DNA from: Algoriphagus sp.
GTDB taxonomy: Bacteria; Bacteroidota; Bacteroidia; Cytophagales; Cyclobacteriaceae
Assembly (NCBI RefSeq): GCF_029254265.1
Contig: NZ_JAQWXX010000082.1
Span: forward strand, 62,001-126,000
DNA length: 64,000 nt
Direction: 5' to 3'
Below are positions 36,746 through 47,700 of the stretch, piece by piece. Positions within the stretch are counted from its first letter, which is position 1. Each line of letters starts with the position of its first letter. The translations under genes and the position numbers were made by a program. Under the pieces are notes generated by a model, which was given only the letters and a program-made list of their open reading frames with translations, made no database searches and was not told where the DNA came from.

Positions 36746-37072
36746 ATGCCACAAATCGTCATAGAGAATCTATTTAATCTTACGATTGATGTGCCTCGTG
36801 ATGGAGGTAAAGTTATCGAAATAATTCATCAAAATGGCATTGACTGGATGCATGCCTGTGGCAAAAAAGGTCGGTGTACAACCTGTAAAATCATAATTAA
36901 GGAAGGAATTGAAAACCTCACTGAGCCTACAGATCGAGAAATACTGTTTAGAACACAAGGAAGATTGAAGCCCAATGAAAGGCTCGCTTGCCAGGTGCAA
37001 ATCATAGAAGGGAAACTAGTTGGGCGAGTAGCGGATGTCAATAAGTTTCCACATATAAAATACAGCGAATAA
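36746..37072 (+). CDS. [2Fe-2S] ferredoxin
   Basis: A 108-residue plant/adrenodoxin-like ferredoxin. Four cysteines fit the cluster pattern: HACGKKGRCTTC (about residues 36-47) and the distal RLACQVQI (about 81-88). The start at 36746 (MPQIVIENLF) gives the normal beta-grasp N-terminus; an upstream in-frame start adds 15 unrelated residues. It carries electrons for unidentified partners. tdk begins 9 bases after its stop. Confidence 0.9.
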   Translation: MPQIVIENLFNLTIDVPRDGGKVIEIIHQNGIDWMHACGKKGRCTTCKIIIKEGIENLTEPTDREILFRTQGRLKPNERLACQVQIIEGKLVGRVADVNKFPHIKYSE

Positions 37073-37081
37073 GGGTATCAC

Positions 37082-37666
37082 ATGTTTATAGAACCATCCA
37101 TTGGCAGAAGTAGGAATCCGGAAAGAAAAGGGCAGATTGAAGTCATCTGTGGCTCTATGTTTTCTGGCAAAACTGAGGAATTGATTCGGAGATTAAACCG
37201 TGCCTTGATTGCCAAGCAAAAAGTTGAAATTTTCAAACCCAAAGTGGATACAAGATATCATGATTCCGATGTGGTATCCCACAATGAAAGCTCCATTCGC
37301 TCCACTCCCGTTAATTTTGCTGATGACATCTTATTAATGAGCGGTGACTGTGATGTGATTGGGATCGATGAGGTTCAGTTTTTTGATGAGCAGATTATTT
37401 CGGTGGTCCGTAAACTTGCTAATTCTGGAAAGCGGGTAATCTTAGCTGGATTGGATATGGATTTCGAAGGAAACCCATTCGAGCCTATGCCGCAGTTGAT
37501 GGCCATTGCAGAGTACGTTACGAAGGTGAATGCAATCTGTATGAAATGTGGGGATTTGGCAGCCTTTTCTTTTCGTTTAAGTGATACCAAAACAAAAGTT
37601 GTATTGGGTGAAAAGGAAACGTACGAAGCCAGATGCCGAAAGTGCTTTTATGAAGACAAGATTTGA
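37082..37666 (+). CDS. tdk: thymidine kinase (type II)
   Basis: A 194-residue type II thymidine kinase that phosphorylates thymidine to dTMP in the salvage pathway. The Walker A loop is GSMFSGKTEELIRR (about residues 24-37), and the Walker B/DE region is CDVIGIDEVQFFD (about 90-102). The C-terminal structural zinc site is intact with CMKCG and CRKCF. It follows the ferredoxin gene closely, and recO starts 39 bases later. Confidence 0.96.
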   Translation: MFIEPSIGRSRNPERKGQIEVICGSMFSGKTEELIRRLNRALIAKQKVEIFKPKVDTRYHDSDVVSHNESSIRSTPVNFADDILLMSGDCDVIGIDEVQFFDEQIISVVRKLANSGKRVILAGLDMDFEGNPFEPMPQLMAIAEYVTKVNAICMKCGDLAAFSFRLSDTKTKVVLGEKETYEARCRKCFYEDKI

Positions 37667-37705
37667 AATGTTGATTGAAAATATGCTCTTGGATCTGGAA
37701 GGAAA

Positions 37706-38395
37706 ATGTTGAAGAAAACGACCGGCATTGTTTTAAATACCCTGAAGTTTAAAGAGACGAGCATTATTGTGAAAATTTTTACCCGAGAGCTAGGGCTAAA
37801 GTCCTATCTGGTAAATGGCGTTCGGGTGAATAGCAAAAATTCCAAAATGGCATTCTATCAACCTTTGACAATGCTGGATCTTGTGGTTTATGATAAATCA
37901 AATGCCAGCCTAAATCGAATCTCAGAGGTTCGCCTTTTGCGGGCCAATCAGTTAATTTCGTTCGATTTTGCCAGAACAGGAATTGCACTTTTTATCACGG
38001 AAGTCATTACAAAATCAATTTTTGAAAATTATCAAAACGAACATTTGTTTGATTTTCTGGACGAATCGATTTTGGAATTAGACAGCCCCAATGCAAAATT
38101 AAGCCAGTTTCCAATCGTCTTTTTGTTAGAAAAAGCAGTTTTCCTGGGATTCGCTCCAGATCAGGCCATAGGTTATTTGGATGAAAGTAGATCTCAGCCT
38201 TTTTCACCAATAGAACTCTTAGAAGCAAAATCTTACTTGGAGTCGCTGATGTCTGAGTCTTTTCATTGCAAACAAAAAGTGACATTGAGTTTGCGCAGAA
38301 AGCTCCTCGACCATCTACTTGATTTTTACAGCCAACATTTGGAAAATCCCGGAGAATGGAAATCGATGAGTATTCTGCGACAGGTGTTAGCATAA
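37706..38395 (+). CDS. recO: DNA repair protein RecO
   Basis: A 229-residue RecO, which with RecR helps load RecA onto SSB-coated single-stranded DNA. The N-terminal OB-fold starts with the typical KKTTGIVLNTLKFKETSIIVKIF, and LGLKSYLVNGVR follows. The helical C-terminal domain lacks the zinc-binding cysteines found in some RecO proteins. It is somewhat diverged, as usual in Bacteroidota. Same strand as tdk. Confidence 0.92.
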   Translation: MLKKTTGIVLNTLKFKETSIIVKIFTRELGLKSYLVNGVRVNSKNSKMAFYQPLTMLDLVVYDKSNASLNRISEVRLLRANQLISFDFARTGIALFITEVITKSIFENYQNEHLFDFLDESILELDSPNAKLSQFPIVFLLEKAVFLGFAPDQAIGYLDESRSQPFSPIELLEAKSYLESLMSESFHCKQKVTLSLRRKLLDHLLDFYSQHLENPGEWKSMSILRQVLA

Positions 38396-38587
38396 AGGGT
38401 GGATTTTATTCTCACAAAATAAAAATTTGCTAAATCCAAAAGCATAGGTTAATATTGTGACATCACCGTGCATGAGCAGACCAGCCCGCTTTGGTTTGAT
38501 TATTTCCTGCAGATCTTTTTTGCTCAGAAAATCATTCACGATCCCAAAAACAGCATTTCATATTACTATTTATTTCATACCCTCTTT

Positions 38588-40384
38588 ATGTACAACATAG
38601 AAGAACTCAGAATCAGACTACTGTCTGAGCTGAAGGAAATCGCTGAGGAATTAGGTGTAAAAAACCATAAATCACTCAAAAAAGACGACCTCGTCTATGC
38701 GATTCTTGATCAGCAAGCCATCACCCCAGAGCAAGCACTTCCAAAAAAGAAGCCTTCCATCGTAGAAAACAGCCCTGAGCCGGAAGTATCAAAACCGAAA
38801 ACTGAAGAATCAAAACCTAGGGCTGAAGAACCAAAAAAACCAGCTCCCGCACCCGCTGCTACCGAAGAACCAGAATACAAGCCAAAATTCAAGCGGCAAA
38901 ATGTAACGGAGATACCATCTCCTACTCCTAGCGAAAATCCAGCTCCTAAAGCCGAGGTAGAACCAAAGGAAGCAAAAGAATGGAAGCCAAAACGAGAACA
39001 AACTCAGGAGCGACCAGCACGAAAAGCCAGTACCGAAGCATCCACAGAGGAACCAAAACTTTTTAGACCTCGAAAAAAAGTATTTGAAGAAGAAGCTACT
39101 TCAGCTACTCCTCAAGATGCTCAGCCTGATTTCAACAATTCCAAAACAGAGCAGGAAGTTGAACTTCCAAAACGAAAGAATTTCAAATCACAGGATGAGG
39201 TATTGGCACCGGCTGCTGAAGTTGTACCTCAGGCCAATCGAAAAAAATCTTTTGTACACCCAAGAGAATTTGATGGGGTAATAGAAAATGAAGGCGTCTT
39301 GGAAATGATGCAAGAGGGTTACGGTTTCCTCCGTTCATTGGATTACAATTACCTTGCTTCTCCAGATGATATTTATGTGTCGCCTAGTCAGGTGAAATTA
39401 TTTGGACTTAAAACCGGTGATCATATCAAAGGCTCGATTCGCCCTCCAAAAGAAGGTGAGAAGTACTTTGCCCTATTGAAAATTGCCACTGTAAATGGTA
39501 AAACCACTGACGAAATCAGAGATCGGGTTCCTTTTGAATATTTAACTCCACTTTTCCCAGAAGAAAGATTAAATCTCTCTACCACAGGAGATAAGTACTC
39601 TACGAGAATTGTCGATTTATTTGCTCCTATCGGAAAAGGTCAGCGAGGAATGATTGTAGCTCAGCCAAAAACCGGTAAGACCGTATTGCTTCAGCAGATT
39701 GCGAATGCAATTACTAAAAACCACCCTGAAGTTCACTTGATGATCTTATTGATCGATGAGCGACCTGAGGAAGTGACGGATATGGCTCGATCGGTAAATG
39801 CAGAGGTAATCTCCTCCACATTTGACGAGACTGCCGACAGACATGTGAAAGTTTCTAACATCGTTTTAGAAAAAGCAAAGCGTATGGTAGAAGTAGGTCA
39901 TGATGTGGTGATCCTTTTGGATTCTATCACCAGACTTGCAAGAGCACACAATACCGTGGTACCAAGCTCTGGAAAGATTCTTTCCGGTGGTGTGGATGCC
40001 AATGCACTTCACAAGCCAAAGCGGTTCTTCGGTGCAGCACGTAACGTGGAGAATGGCGGTTCTTTGACTATCATCGCTACTGCGCTTGTAGAAACAGGTT
40101 CTAAAATGGACGAAGTAATCTTTGAGGAATTCAAAGGAACTGGTAACATGGAACTTGCTCTGGATCGTAAGCTTTCCAACAGAAGAATCTATCCTGCTAT
40201 CGATGTGCTTAACTCAGGTACTCGTCGTGAGGATCTCTTGATGGATAAGGAAGAAATGCAGCGAGTATGGATCCTTCGTAAGCTGATGAGCGACATGAAC
40301 TCTCAGGAGTCTATGGAATTCTTACTGAATCGTATGAAAGGAACCCGCGACAATGCTGAGTTTTTGATTAGCATGAATGGGTAA
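38588..40384 (+). CDS. rho: transcription termination factor Rho with N-terminal insert
   Basis: A 598-residue Rho hexameric RNA helicase/translocase. The Rho_N helical module ([20 protein letters not shown]) spans about residues 1-48. A charged Pro/Glu/Lys-rich disordered insert covers about 50-235. The RNA-binding cold-shock-type domain ([29 protein letters not shown]) and the ATPase domain follow, with Walker [25 protein letters not shown] and [15 protein letters not shown]. coli Rho is 419 residues, so the insert is the main difference. The ATG at 38588 fits Rho_N; an upstream GTG at 38468 adds 40 unrelated residues. Confidence 0.96.
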   Translation: MYNIEELRIRLLSELKEIAEELGVKNHKSLKKDDLVYAILDQQAITPEQALPKKKPSIVENSPEPEVSKPKTEESKPRAEEPKKPAPAPAATEEPEYKPKFKRQNVTEIPSPTPSENPAPKAEVEPKEAKEWKPKREQTQERPARKASTEASTEEPKLFRPRKKVFEEEATSATPQDAQPDFNNSKTEQEVELPKRKNFKSQDEVLAPAAEVVPQANRKKSFVHPREFDGVIENEGVLEMMQEGYGFLRSLDYNYLASPDDIYVSPSQVKLFGLKTGDHIKGSIRPPKEGEKYFALLKIATVNGKTTDEIRDRVPFEYLTPLFPEERLNLSTTGDKYSTRIVDLFAPIGKGQRGMIVAQPKTGKTVLLQQIANAITKNHPEVHLMILLIDERPEEVTDMARSVNAEVISSTFDETADRHVKVSNIVLEKAKRMVEVGHDVVILLDSITRLARAHNTVVPSSGKILSGGVDANALHKPKRFFGAARNVENGGSLTIIATALVETGSKMDEVIFEEFKGTGNMELALDRKLSNRRIYPAIDVLNSGTRREDLLMDKEEMQRVWILRKLMSDMNSQESMEFLLNRMKGTRDNAEFLISMNG

Positions 40385-40412
40385 TATTTCCTTCAGGAAA
40401 TAAAAATATATA

Positions 40413-40442
40413 CCCCGGCTGAAAAGTCGGGGTTATTTTTTT
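40413..40442 (+). terminator. intrinsic terminator after rho
   Basis: Stem CCCCGGCT (40413-40420) with AGTCGGGG (40425-40432), loop GAAA, followed by TTATTTTTTT. Confidence 0.88.
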
Positions 40443-40871
40443 GTATTTCCAACTCGGGACGGTAAACCACGAGCTGCTAAATGACAGACTCTAAACCTTG
40501 ATAAATGAAGAAGAAATAATCAGTCGAGTTTTGATAAATAAGTCAAAAGAGCAATAGAATATCAAGGTAATTTATAAGACTTTCTCCTAAGAGCCATATA
40601 GATGCTATAAGCCGTTAGACCTAGATCATAACTTATCAAGTAAAAACAATTGCTGTTGGAAATAAAATTAGAATAGCTAGTTGATCTATAAATAGAATTA
40701 ATGTGTAAAAATTGTTTAATCCAAAAACAGTGTCCTATTTCAAAAGATGGACGATGTATTAAATTGTATTATTTCCAATTTTTTTGAGCCACTTTATTCT
40801 TTTTGACTTATTTTTACGAGAATGATTTGAACCTTAAGGCCTTAAATCGGTTTAAGTTTGATAGTTTATTA
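40443..40871. other. intergenic leader region before the first T9SS protein
   Basis: About 430 AT-rich bases with no supportable ORF, RNA gene or repeat. It presumably holds the promoter for the 974-residue secreted protein, but no box matched TAnnTTTG well enough to report. Confidence 0.5.
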
Positions 40872-43796
40872 ATGCCCAACCCTATTTTCAAAAGTATTCA
40901 CCTTTTTTCGTCAAAAGTCAATTTTGCTTTAATCGCTTTTTTGACATTCTGCTCCTTTTTTTTGAGCCAGGTGGAAGGGTATGGGCAGTGCGTTCCAGGA
41001 GAGACAGTAACTGTTACCTATTCTTCTATTGGAAATGGCACATTTATCATTCCTTCAGGTGTAACTTCCGTACGGGTTCAGGTTTGGGGAGCTGGAGGAA
41101 GGGGAGGAACCAGAAGTAGTGATGGTGAAGGTGGTGGAGGTGGTGGCGGTGCCTATTCCGAAAGCACACTTAGTGTTTCCTCGGGTGATACATATTTTTA
41201 TTCTGTAGGAGCAGGAAGCACATCTGAGTCGCGGGGTGGAAACTCTTGGTTTTCAACTAATAATAACATTTCTGGCGCACTAGTCTTGGCAACAGGTGGC
41301 GAATCCGCAGAAAATAATGATGATGATGGTGCTGAGGGAGGAAATAGAAATGATGGTATAGGAGATATCCGATTTTCAGGTGGTGACGGAGGTGATGGGG
41401 ATGGAAATGACGGAGGAGGAGGAGGATCCTCTGGAAGCCCAAGTGATGACGGAGAAGATGGAGAAGACGGGGACGATGGTTCTGATGGGGGTCAAGCAAA
41501 TGGTGATGGAGGTGATGGAGGAAATGGACAAGAGTCGAATGACGGCAATGGTTTTAATGGACAAAATCCTGGTGGTGGTGGTGGCGGTGCTACAAGAAGG
41601 AATAATAATCAAACCTACACTGGAGGAGCAGGAGGAGATGGTCAGGTAATTATATCTTATGTCTGCCCTACATGTGGCCCCAGTATTTCATATTCCTCAG
41701 TTGTACAACAGTTCACTGTCCCTGCCGGTATAACTTCTATCTCAGCAGAAGCATGGGGAGGCGGAGGAAGAGGTGGAACCCGAAGCGGCAATGATGGTGG
41801 TGCTGGTGGAGGTGGTGCTGGCGCATATTCTGCTAGCACCGCAATAAGTGTAACACCTGGAGAAATTCTCTACTACCGGACAGGCGCTGGAAGTTTATCG
41901 TCTGCTTCTCCTGGGCAAGATTCATGGTTATCTAGAAATTCTGATGGTAGTAGTCCATTAATTTTAGCAAAAGGAGGTGCTTCTATTTCTGGAAATAATA
42001 TTACTTCAGGGGCGGCTGGAGGACTAGCGGTTGATGGAGTAGGAGTTACCAAGATAGATGGAGGCAATGGAGATAATGCAGGCAACGGAAACAATGGAGA
42101 TGGTGGAGACGGAGGCGATTCTCCGAATGGTGGAAATGGTGGCTTAGGTGGAAATGGAGGGAATAGTGAAGAAATCCCTGGAGAAGATGGCGAATCACCT
42201 GGAGGAGGTGGTGGTGGTGCTAAAACAGGAGAGAACGATAAAACAGAACAAGGTGGCAACGGAGGTAATGGTTTGATTAAAATCACTTATTCCTGCGATA
42301 ATTCCAATCCTCCTCCAAGTGGTTGCTGGAGATATATTGATGACGGGTCTGTTTCAGGAGTAGTAATTATAGAATTTTTCGATGACTGTACCTGGGAAGC
42401 TCCGGAAGGCTTATTGGAATTCGAGGTGTTGGTTGTTGGCGGCGGTGGCGGTGGCGGTCTTAAGGCTGGCGGCGGTGGCGGCGGTGGCGGTCTTGTTCAT
42501 GCTCGAGCGTTAGTAGAAGAAACTCTTAGTGAAGGTCTTCCAGCAAATTCTGTCTTCAGCATTTTAGTCGGTGATGGAGGTAATGGTTCCACAGATCGAG
42601 ATAATAGAGGAGAAAACGGAACTCGTTCTTCATTTGACTTAGGCGAAAGCTACGAAATCATCGCTGGTGGTGGTGGTGGTGGTGGTTCAGATGGCTCAGG
42701 AAATATTGATGAAGGTGCCCCTGGAGATAATTCTTCCATTGCAACTACTACTGGTTTGGAGCCTGTAAATTCTATGCTTTTGAATGGTTCTGATGGTGGG
42801 GCTGCTCACAATGAAGATAATCCGGATGGATCAAATGGTGGTAATGGAGACAGCCATTCAGGAGGTGGCGGCGGAGGTGCAGATGGTAATGGTGAGAATG
42901 CACCTAATAATGAAAATGGTGGCGATGGTGGTGATGGGCTATCAATTCTTGATTTTGATAATAGAATTTATGCTGCTGGAGGAGGTGGAGGTGGCAGGAA
43001 CGGTAACGGAGGCGATGGAGGAAGCTCCCCAAATGGGGGAGGTGATGGTGGTGATGGAGATGAAGAGGATGCAACCTCAGGGCAAGCTGGTCAAAGTCCA
43101 GGATCTGGAGGTGGAGGCACTGGTGATGGAGACGAAGAGGATGTAGATGGATTATCTGGTGGCAATGGTGCAAAAGGTGTTGTTATTGTGCGCTATGAAA
43201 TTGCAAGAATCCTCCCAGTTGAATACCTCTACTTCAATGCCAAGTACAATTCTTTCTTGCGTTCTGGTGATCTTACTTGGGCTACGGCCAAAGAATGGGA
43301 AAATGATCGATTTGAGGTGGAGCGATCTGTAAACAATGTTACTGCTTGGGAGAAAATTGGCGTAATTGATGGTGCCGGTTATTCCGATGGACCAATTGAT
43401 TATGATTATCAAGATTTAAAACTTCCAGTTGCTGGAGGGAATATCTTCTATAGATTGAAGCAAGTCGACTTCGATGGAGAATTTTCTTTTTCAGATACCA
43501 AATCGATTAAAGTCGAAGCACTTCCCGGTACAACACAGTGGAGAATCTTTCCTAATCCTACCACAGGATATCCATTCAATATAGAAATACTCGACCCATC
43601 TGCTTATCGGGATGAGCCTGTTACCTTACGAGCGATTTCCCCTACTGGTCAATACGAATTTATTCAAGTAGATGATATCCGGGAAATGGGAGCTCAAGTC
43701 AGTAACTACTTTGAGCAAAAAGCTTCTGGAGTGTATACAATTGAGATAGCTTGGGGAGCTAAGCGGGAATACCATAAGGTGATTTTGAAGAGGTAA
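40872..43796 (+). CDS. secreted glycine-rich protein with T9SS C-terminal sorting domain
   Basis: A 974-residue surface or secreted protein. The start at the ATG 40872 gives a signal peptide ending EGYGQ at about residue 39. Three glycine-rich modules follow at about residues 40-265, 269-475 and 483-775. Each opens with a short beta segment (FIIPSGVTSVRVQVWGAGG, FTVPAGITSISAEAWGGGG, WEAPEGLLEFEVLVVGGGG) and continues with long Gly/Asn/Asp-rich runs. The last ~195 residues match the tail of the next gene: a PVEYLYFNA-type domain, then WRIFPNPTTG and a type A T9SS signal ending EYHKVILKR. Probably an extracellular matrix or adhesion protein; the exact role is unknown. Confidence 0.85.
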   Translation: MPNPIFKSIHLFSSKVNFALIAFLTFCSFFLSQVEGYGQCVPGETVTVTYSSIGNGTFIIPSGVTSVRVQVWGAGGRGGTRSSDGEGGGGGGGAYSESTLSVSSGDTYFYSVGAGSTSESRGGNSWFSTNNNISGALVLATGGESAENNDDDGAEGGNRNDGIGDIRFSGGDGGDGDGNDGGGGGSSGSPSDDGEDGEDGDDGSDGGQANGDGGDGGNGQESNDGNGFNGQNPGGGGGGATRRNNNQTYTGGAGGDGQVIISYVCPTCGPSISYSSVVQQFTVPAGITSISAEAWGGGGRGGTRSGNDGGAGGGGAGAYSASTAISVTPGEILYYRTGAGSLSSASPGQDSWLSRNSDGSSPLILAKGGASISGNNITSGAAGGLAVDGVGVTKIDGGNGDNAGNGNNGDGGDGGDSPNGGNGGLGGNGGNSEEIPGEDGESPGGGGGGAKTGENDKTEQGGNGGNGLIKITYSCDNSNPPPSGCWRYIDDGSVSGVVIIEFFDDCTWEAPEGLLEFEVLVVGGGGGGGLKAGGGGGGGGLVHARALVEETLSEGLPANSVFSILVGDGGNGSTDRDNRGENGTRSSFDLGESYEIIAGGGGGGGSDGSGNIDEGAPGDNSSIATTTGLEPVNSMLLNGSDGGAAHNEDNPDGSNGGNGDSHSGGGGGGADGNGENAPNNENGGDGGDGLSILDFDNRIYAAGGGGGGRNGNGGDGGSSPNGGGDGGDGDEEDATSGQAGQSPGSGGGGTGDGDEEDVDGLSGGNGAKGVVIVRYEIARILPVEYLYFNAKYNSFLRSGDLTWATAKEWENDRFEVERSVNNVTAWEKIGVIDGAGYSDGPIDYDYQDLKLPVAGGNIFYRLKQVDFDGEFSFSDTKSIKVEALPGTTQWRIFPNPTTGYPFNIEILDPSAYRDEPVTLRAISPTGQYEFIQVDDIREMGAQVSNYFEQKASGVYTIEIAWGAKREYHKVILKR

Positions 43797-44758
43797 ATAG
43801 CAGCAATCCTTCCAAAAATTCTGGTTGACCCCAAATTGTATAGGGTAAAATCTCACAGGCTAGGGCGAAATTCCAGATTATAAGGCGGTGGACTCCTAGC
43901 TTATTTTTTTGCTGAATAGGAGGATAAAACCAGTAATCATATTTGGTCAAAGCTTGGAAGCTTACACAAATTTTTCTTCCTTTTATTACAGCTTTAACAA
44001 AGAGCAAAGCTAAATCTAGACAGATCTCTATTTTAATGAATTGGATTATTTTAACCTAATTATTTGGGTAACCAAGGTTCTGAATTTCAAAAAAAGAAGG
44101 ATCAAGTGTTTTTTATTAGGTTCAAAATATTATTTTGTTTTTTATTTATATACAATATATCTTTCTGTATAAAAAGATAAATAAATTATCGCTGTTACCA
44201 ATAAACAGGATTTACTATAAATTCTCAACAAAAAACTATGCTATGAATAAACTTTACTTTTACTAAGTTACCACAAGCTAATTTCATCTAGATCCTGCTT
44301 TTACACTTCTTTACTTTGGAATACTAATTATATGCTATGAAAAGGGGAAATAAGAAAGGGGCAATAGCTCCTCGTATCTATAATATGAGTTTAAGTTTTC
44401 AAAAAGGTGAATTTTCAGGATTTTGAATTTCCATTCAAGCAGAAGAAGGCTGAAAATTTCCGGTCTTAAAATCAATGAAAATCAACTTGAACCCAAGTTA
44501 AAAGGGCCATTTTTTGGCCCGACAATTGAAAGGAATCACTACCACTATTCTGAAGCTTATTTAATCAAGGAATTAGAAAAATAAAAATTGTTGCAAAAAG
44601 AAAGGTTTGCTATAAATAAATCCCAAACATGATATTCAACTGTCCACCAATTGAATTTGATATCAAATTCATTTTTACGTGTTCAAATGGTTTTTTTTAT
44701 AGTCAAAATCAAATTAAATGCCTGGCTTTTAGTAAACTTGAAAAATTAAGAAGTGATT
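43797..44758. other. 962-base gap between the two T9SS genes
   Basis: AT-rich DNA without a supportable gene. It contains a small hairpin at 44504-44520 (GGGCCA/TGGCCC) with no T-run. At 44396-44425 a segment resembles the start of the following giant gene (TTTTCAAAAAGGT shared exactly, similarity decays after), possibly a decayed remnant of a related leader. No promoter box was convincing. Confidence 0.5.
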
Positions 44759-47700
44759 ATGAGATCACAATTACACCTTTTCAAAAAGGTCATTTTTAGG
44801 ATTTGGACTGACGGGCTTGAAAGTAAGTTTTCCGGAGAGAATTCGTTTTTCTTAAGTACTCCTAGGCTTTCTGCATCTTCTGATTTTTTTGAAAAAGCCA
44901 AACTATTTATCCTATCAGTTTTTTTGTTAAGCATGATGCTTTTTGGAGTTGGAGAAGTGAGGGGGCAGTGTAGCAATACCATAACTTTTAACTCTGCTGG
45001 TAACGATACATGGACAGCTCCTGCCGGGGTAACTTCAATCACAGTAGAAATGTGGGGAGCTGGAGGGGCTGGAGGAGGTTCCAGAACTAATAATCGCCAA
45101 GGGGGAGGTGGAGGTGGAGGTGCCTTTCGCAGGGCGGTAAATGTTACTGTAGTCCCTGGAACCACTTATACAATTACCGTTGGTGCAGGTGGAGGTGGTT
45201 CAAATGGAGATGGAGAAGATGGTGGCACTTCTTCAGCAACTTTTGGGGCCACAACAATTACTGCAAATGGCGGAGCAGGGGGAACTAGAGCAAACGGGGG
45301 AAATGGAGATGGTGGTGCTGGAGGTACTGGAGGGACGTATAATGGCGGATCTGGTGCAGATGGAGCAAATAGTGGTAGCCGGGGAGGCGGTGGTTCATCT
45401 GCCGGTACTGGTGCAAATGGCACTAATGGATCTAATAGCAGTACTGCAGGAGGGGTTGCACCTACAGGTGGCGGAGATGGTGGAAATGGAGGGACTAATG
45501 GCGCAGGTGAATCCGGTACGGCACCTGGTGGCGGTGGCGGTGGTGGAGAAAGATCAGGAGGAAATAGGGCTGGAGGGGATGGAGCTCGAGGTGAGGTAAG
45601 AATATCATACAATATCGCACCTCCCAACGCTGGTTCCATCTCAGGGGCACAATCGATTTGCGAGGGAGGAGATCCTGCTGTTTTAACGAATACAGCAGCT
45701 GGAACTGGCACCTCCTACCGTTGGGAAAGAGCGGTAAGCCCTTTTACTAATTGGATTCCGATTGGTGGAGCTACCTCGGCCACGTATAATCCACCAGCTG
45801 GATTAACAGTCACCACTCAATATCGAAGGGTCTCAATTGCCACGGCTGGCTGTGAAACAGCCTCTACCCCAGTACAAATTACTGTAGAAAGTCCTCCTAA
45901 TTCGGGTTCCATAGCTGGTACGCAAACCATCTGTAGTGGAGGAGATCCTGGAATTATTTCAAATAGTTCAGCAGGAAGCGGAGTTTCATATCGGTGGGAA
46001 AGTGCAGTAAGTCCTTTCACGACTTGGACCAATATTTCCGGGGCCACAGCAGCAAGTTATGATCCCCCTGCTGGCTTGACTTCTACAACCCAATTTAGAA
46101 GAGTTTCCATTAGTTCTGCTGGTTGTGAAAACCCAACTGTTCCAGTACAGCTAACTGTTGATCAACTTCCAACAGCCAATGCCGGTCCGGCCTTAGCTGG
46201 AATTTGTCAAGGGCAAACGACCCTGGCCATTGGTGGATCAGTTGGAGGCTCGGTTTCTGGAGGAATCTGGAGCGGAGGGGCCGGAACATGGAACAACCCC
46301 ACAGATCCTGCAAATGCTACCTACACTGCCGGACTAACAGAAACAGGAACAATTACCTTAACCTTAACAACAGTTGGTGGAAGTTGTGGAGTAGCTACAG
46401 ACACTAAAACGCTTACAATCACCACGAGCCCAACAGCTGACGCAGGAGGAACTTTAGTCGAGATTTGTGATGGGGATACCTCAGCTCCTATGGGAGGTAG
46501 CATAGGAGGTGCAGCCACCAGCGGTGTCTGGACCAATTTAAATGGAACAGGTACCTGGACCAATGCCAATAATCCTGCCACTGCTACCTACACTGCAGGA
46601 CCTAATGATAGTGCTTTGGGCCTCATTACCTTACAACTTACAGCGAGCGGTGGATCTTGTAGCAATGTTGTAGTTACCAAAACCATACGAGTAAATTCGG
46701 GCAAAACTGTAACTCCTGTATCCACAGAAACCGTTTGCTTTTTTACTGGAAGCGTTAATCTTACCCATGCCACAACCGGAGTTACAGGAATCTCAGGAGA
46801 TGGAGTAGACGGAGCCAATGGACTACCCGCTGGCGTGAGTGCTACTTTTAACTCGGCTACGGGACAAATTAGCATTATCGGTAATGCTACCGAGCTGGGA
46901 ACCTTCAACTACAGCATAGAATTACTGGGCACTTGCGGAGTTGCCTCTGCGACGGGAACCATCATTGTGGAAGATTGTGGCTGTATCGCAACCCTTGATT
47001 ATGCTACGAATCCATCAGGCACTTGGGTTGTTCCTAATGGAGTTACTGAGGTTATAGTCGAAGGCTGGGGAGGCGGAGGAAGAGGCGGTAGAAGAACCTC
47101 TGGAAGCTGGGCAGCTGCTGGGGGCGGAGGTGGAGGTTATTCCCGATCAATTCTTTCCGTAAATCCTGGAGATAGTTTTGGTTATGCTGTAGGAGCTGGC
47201 GGAAATGACTCAAATATCAATGGAGGAAGCACAACTTTTGGAGGAGGTTTACTCGCTAATGGAGGATCAGGTGTTGAGAATAGTACAAACGGTGGCGCTG
47301 GAGCTGCATTAGGTACAGGGAATGACGATTCCCGCCGTGGAGGAAATGGAGGTAATTCTAACAATTCAAATAGCGGAGGGGGTGGATCCTCCGGCTTTGC
47401 TAATTCTGATGGTAACAACGGTGGCGTGTTAACACCGGGCACAATTCCGGCCGGAAGTGACGGAGGAAATGGTGGACCTGGAATAAATACTTCAAATACT
47501 ATAGGACAACCTGGGCAAGTTCCTGGTGGTGGTGGTGGTGGTGGATCTCCTCGGAATGGTACTACTTATTACACTGGCGGTGAAGGTGGTGCCGGTCGAA
47601 TCAGAATTTCCTATACTTTAACAGCAGGTATTGTTAATGGCCCTCAATCCATCTGTATAGGAGGAAGCACCACCTTTACCTCTACCATGGCAGGTGGAGT

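Noticed and set aside
41873-42286. Proline-rich antisense ORFs in the Gly-rich regions (also 45166-45711, 47182-47442)
   Set aside because: They are mirror images of Gly codons on the other strand, with no signal or domain features.
41090-43190. CRISPR array or simple repeat in the GGT/GGA-rich DNA
   Set aside because: The periodicity is three bases and follows the reading frame of Gly-rich protein modules; there are no regular repeats with unique spacers.
44504-44520. Terminator hairpin GGGCCA/TGGCCC
   Set aside because: No T-run follows on either strand.
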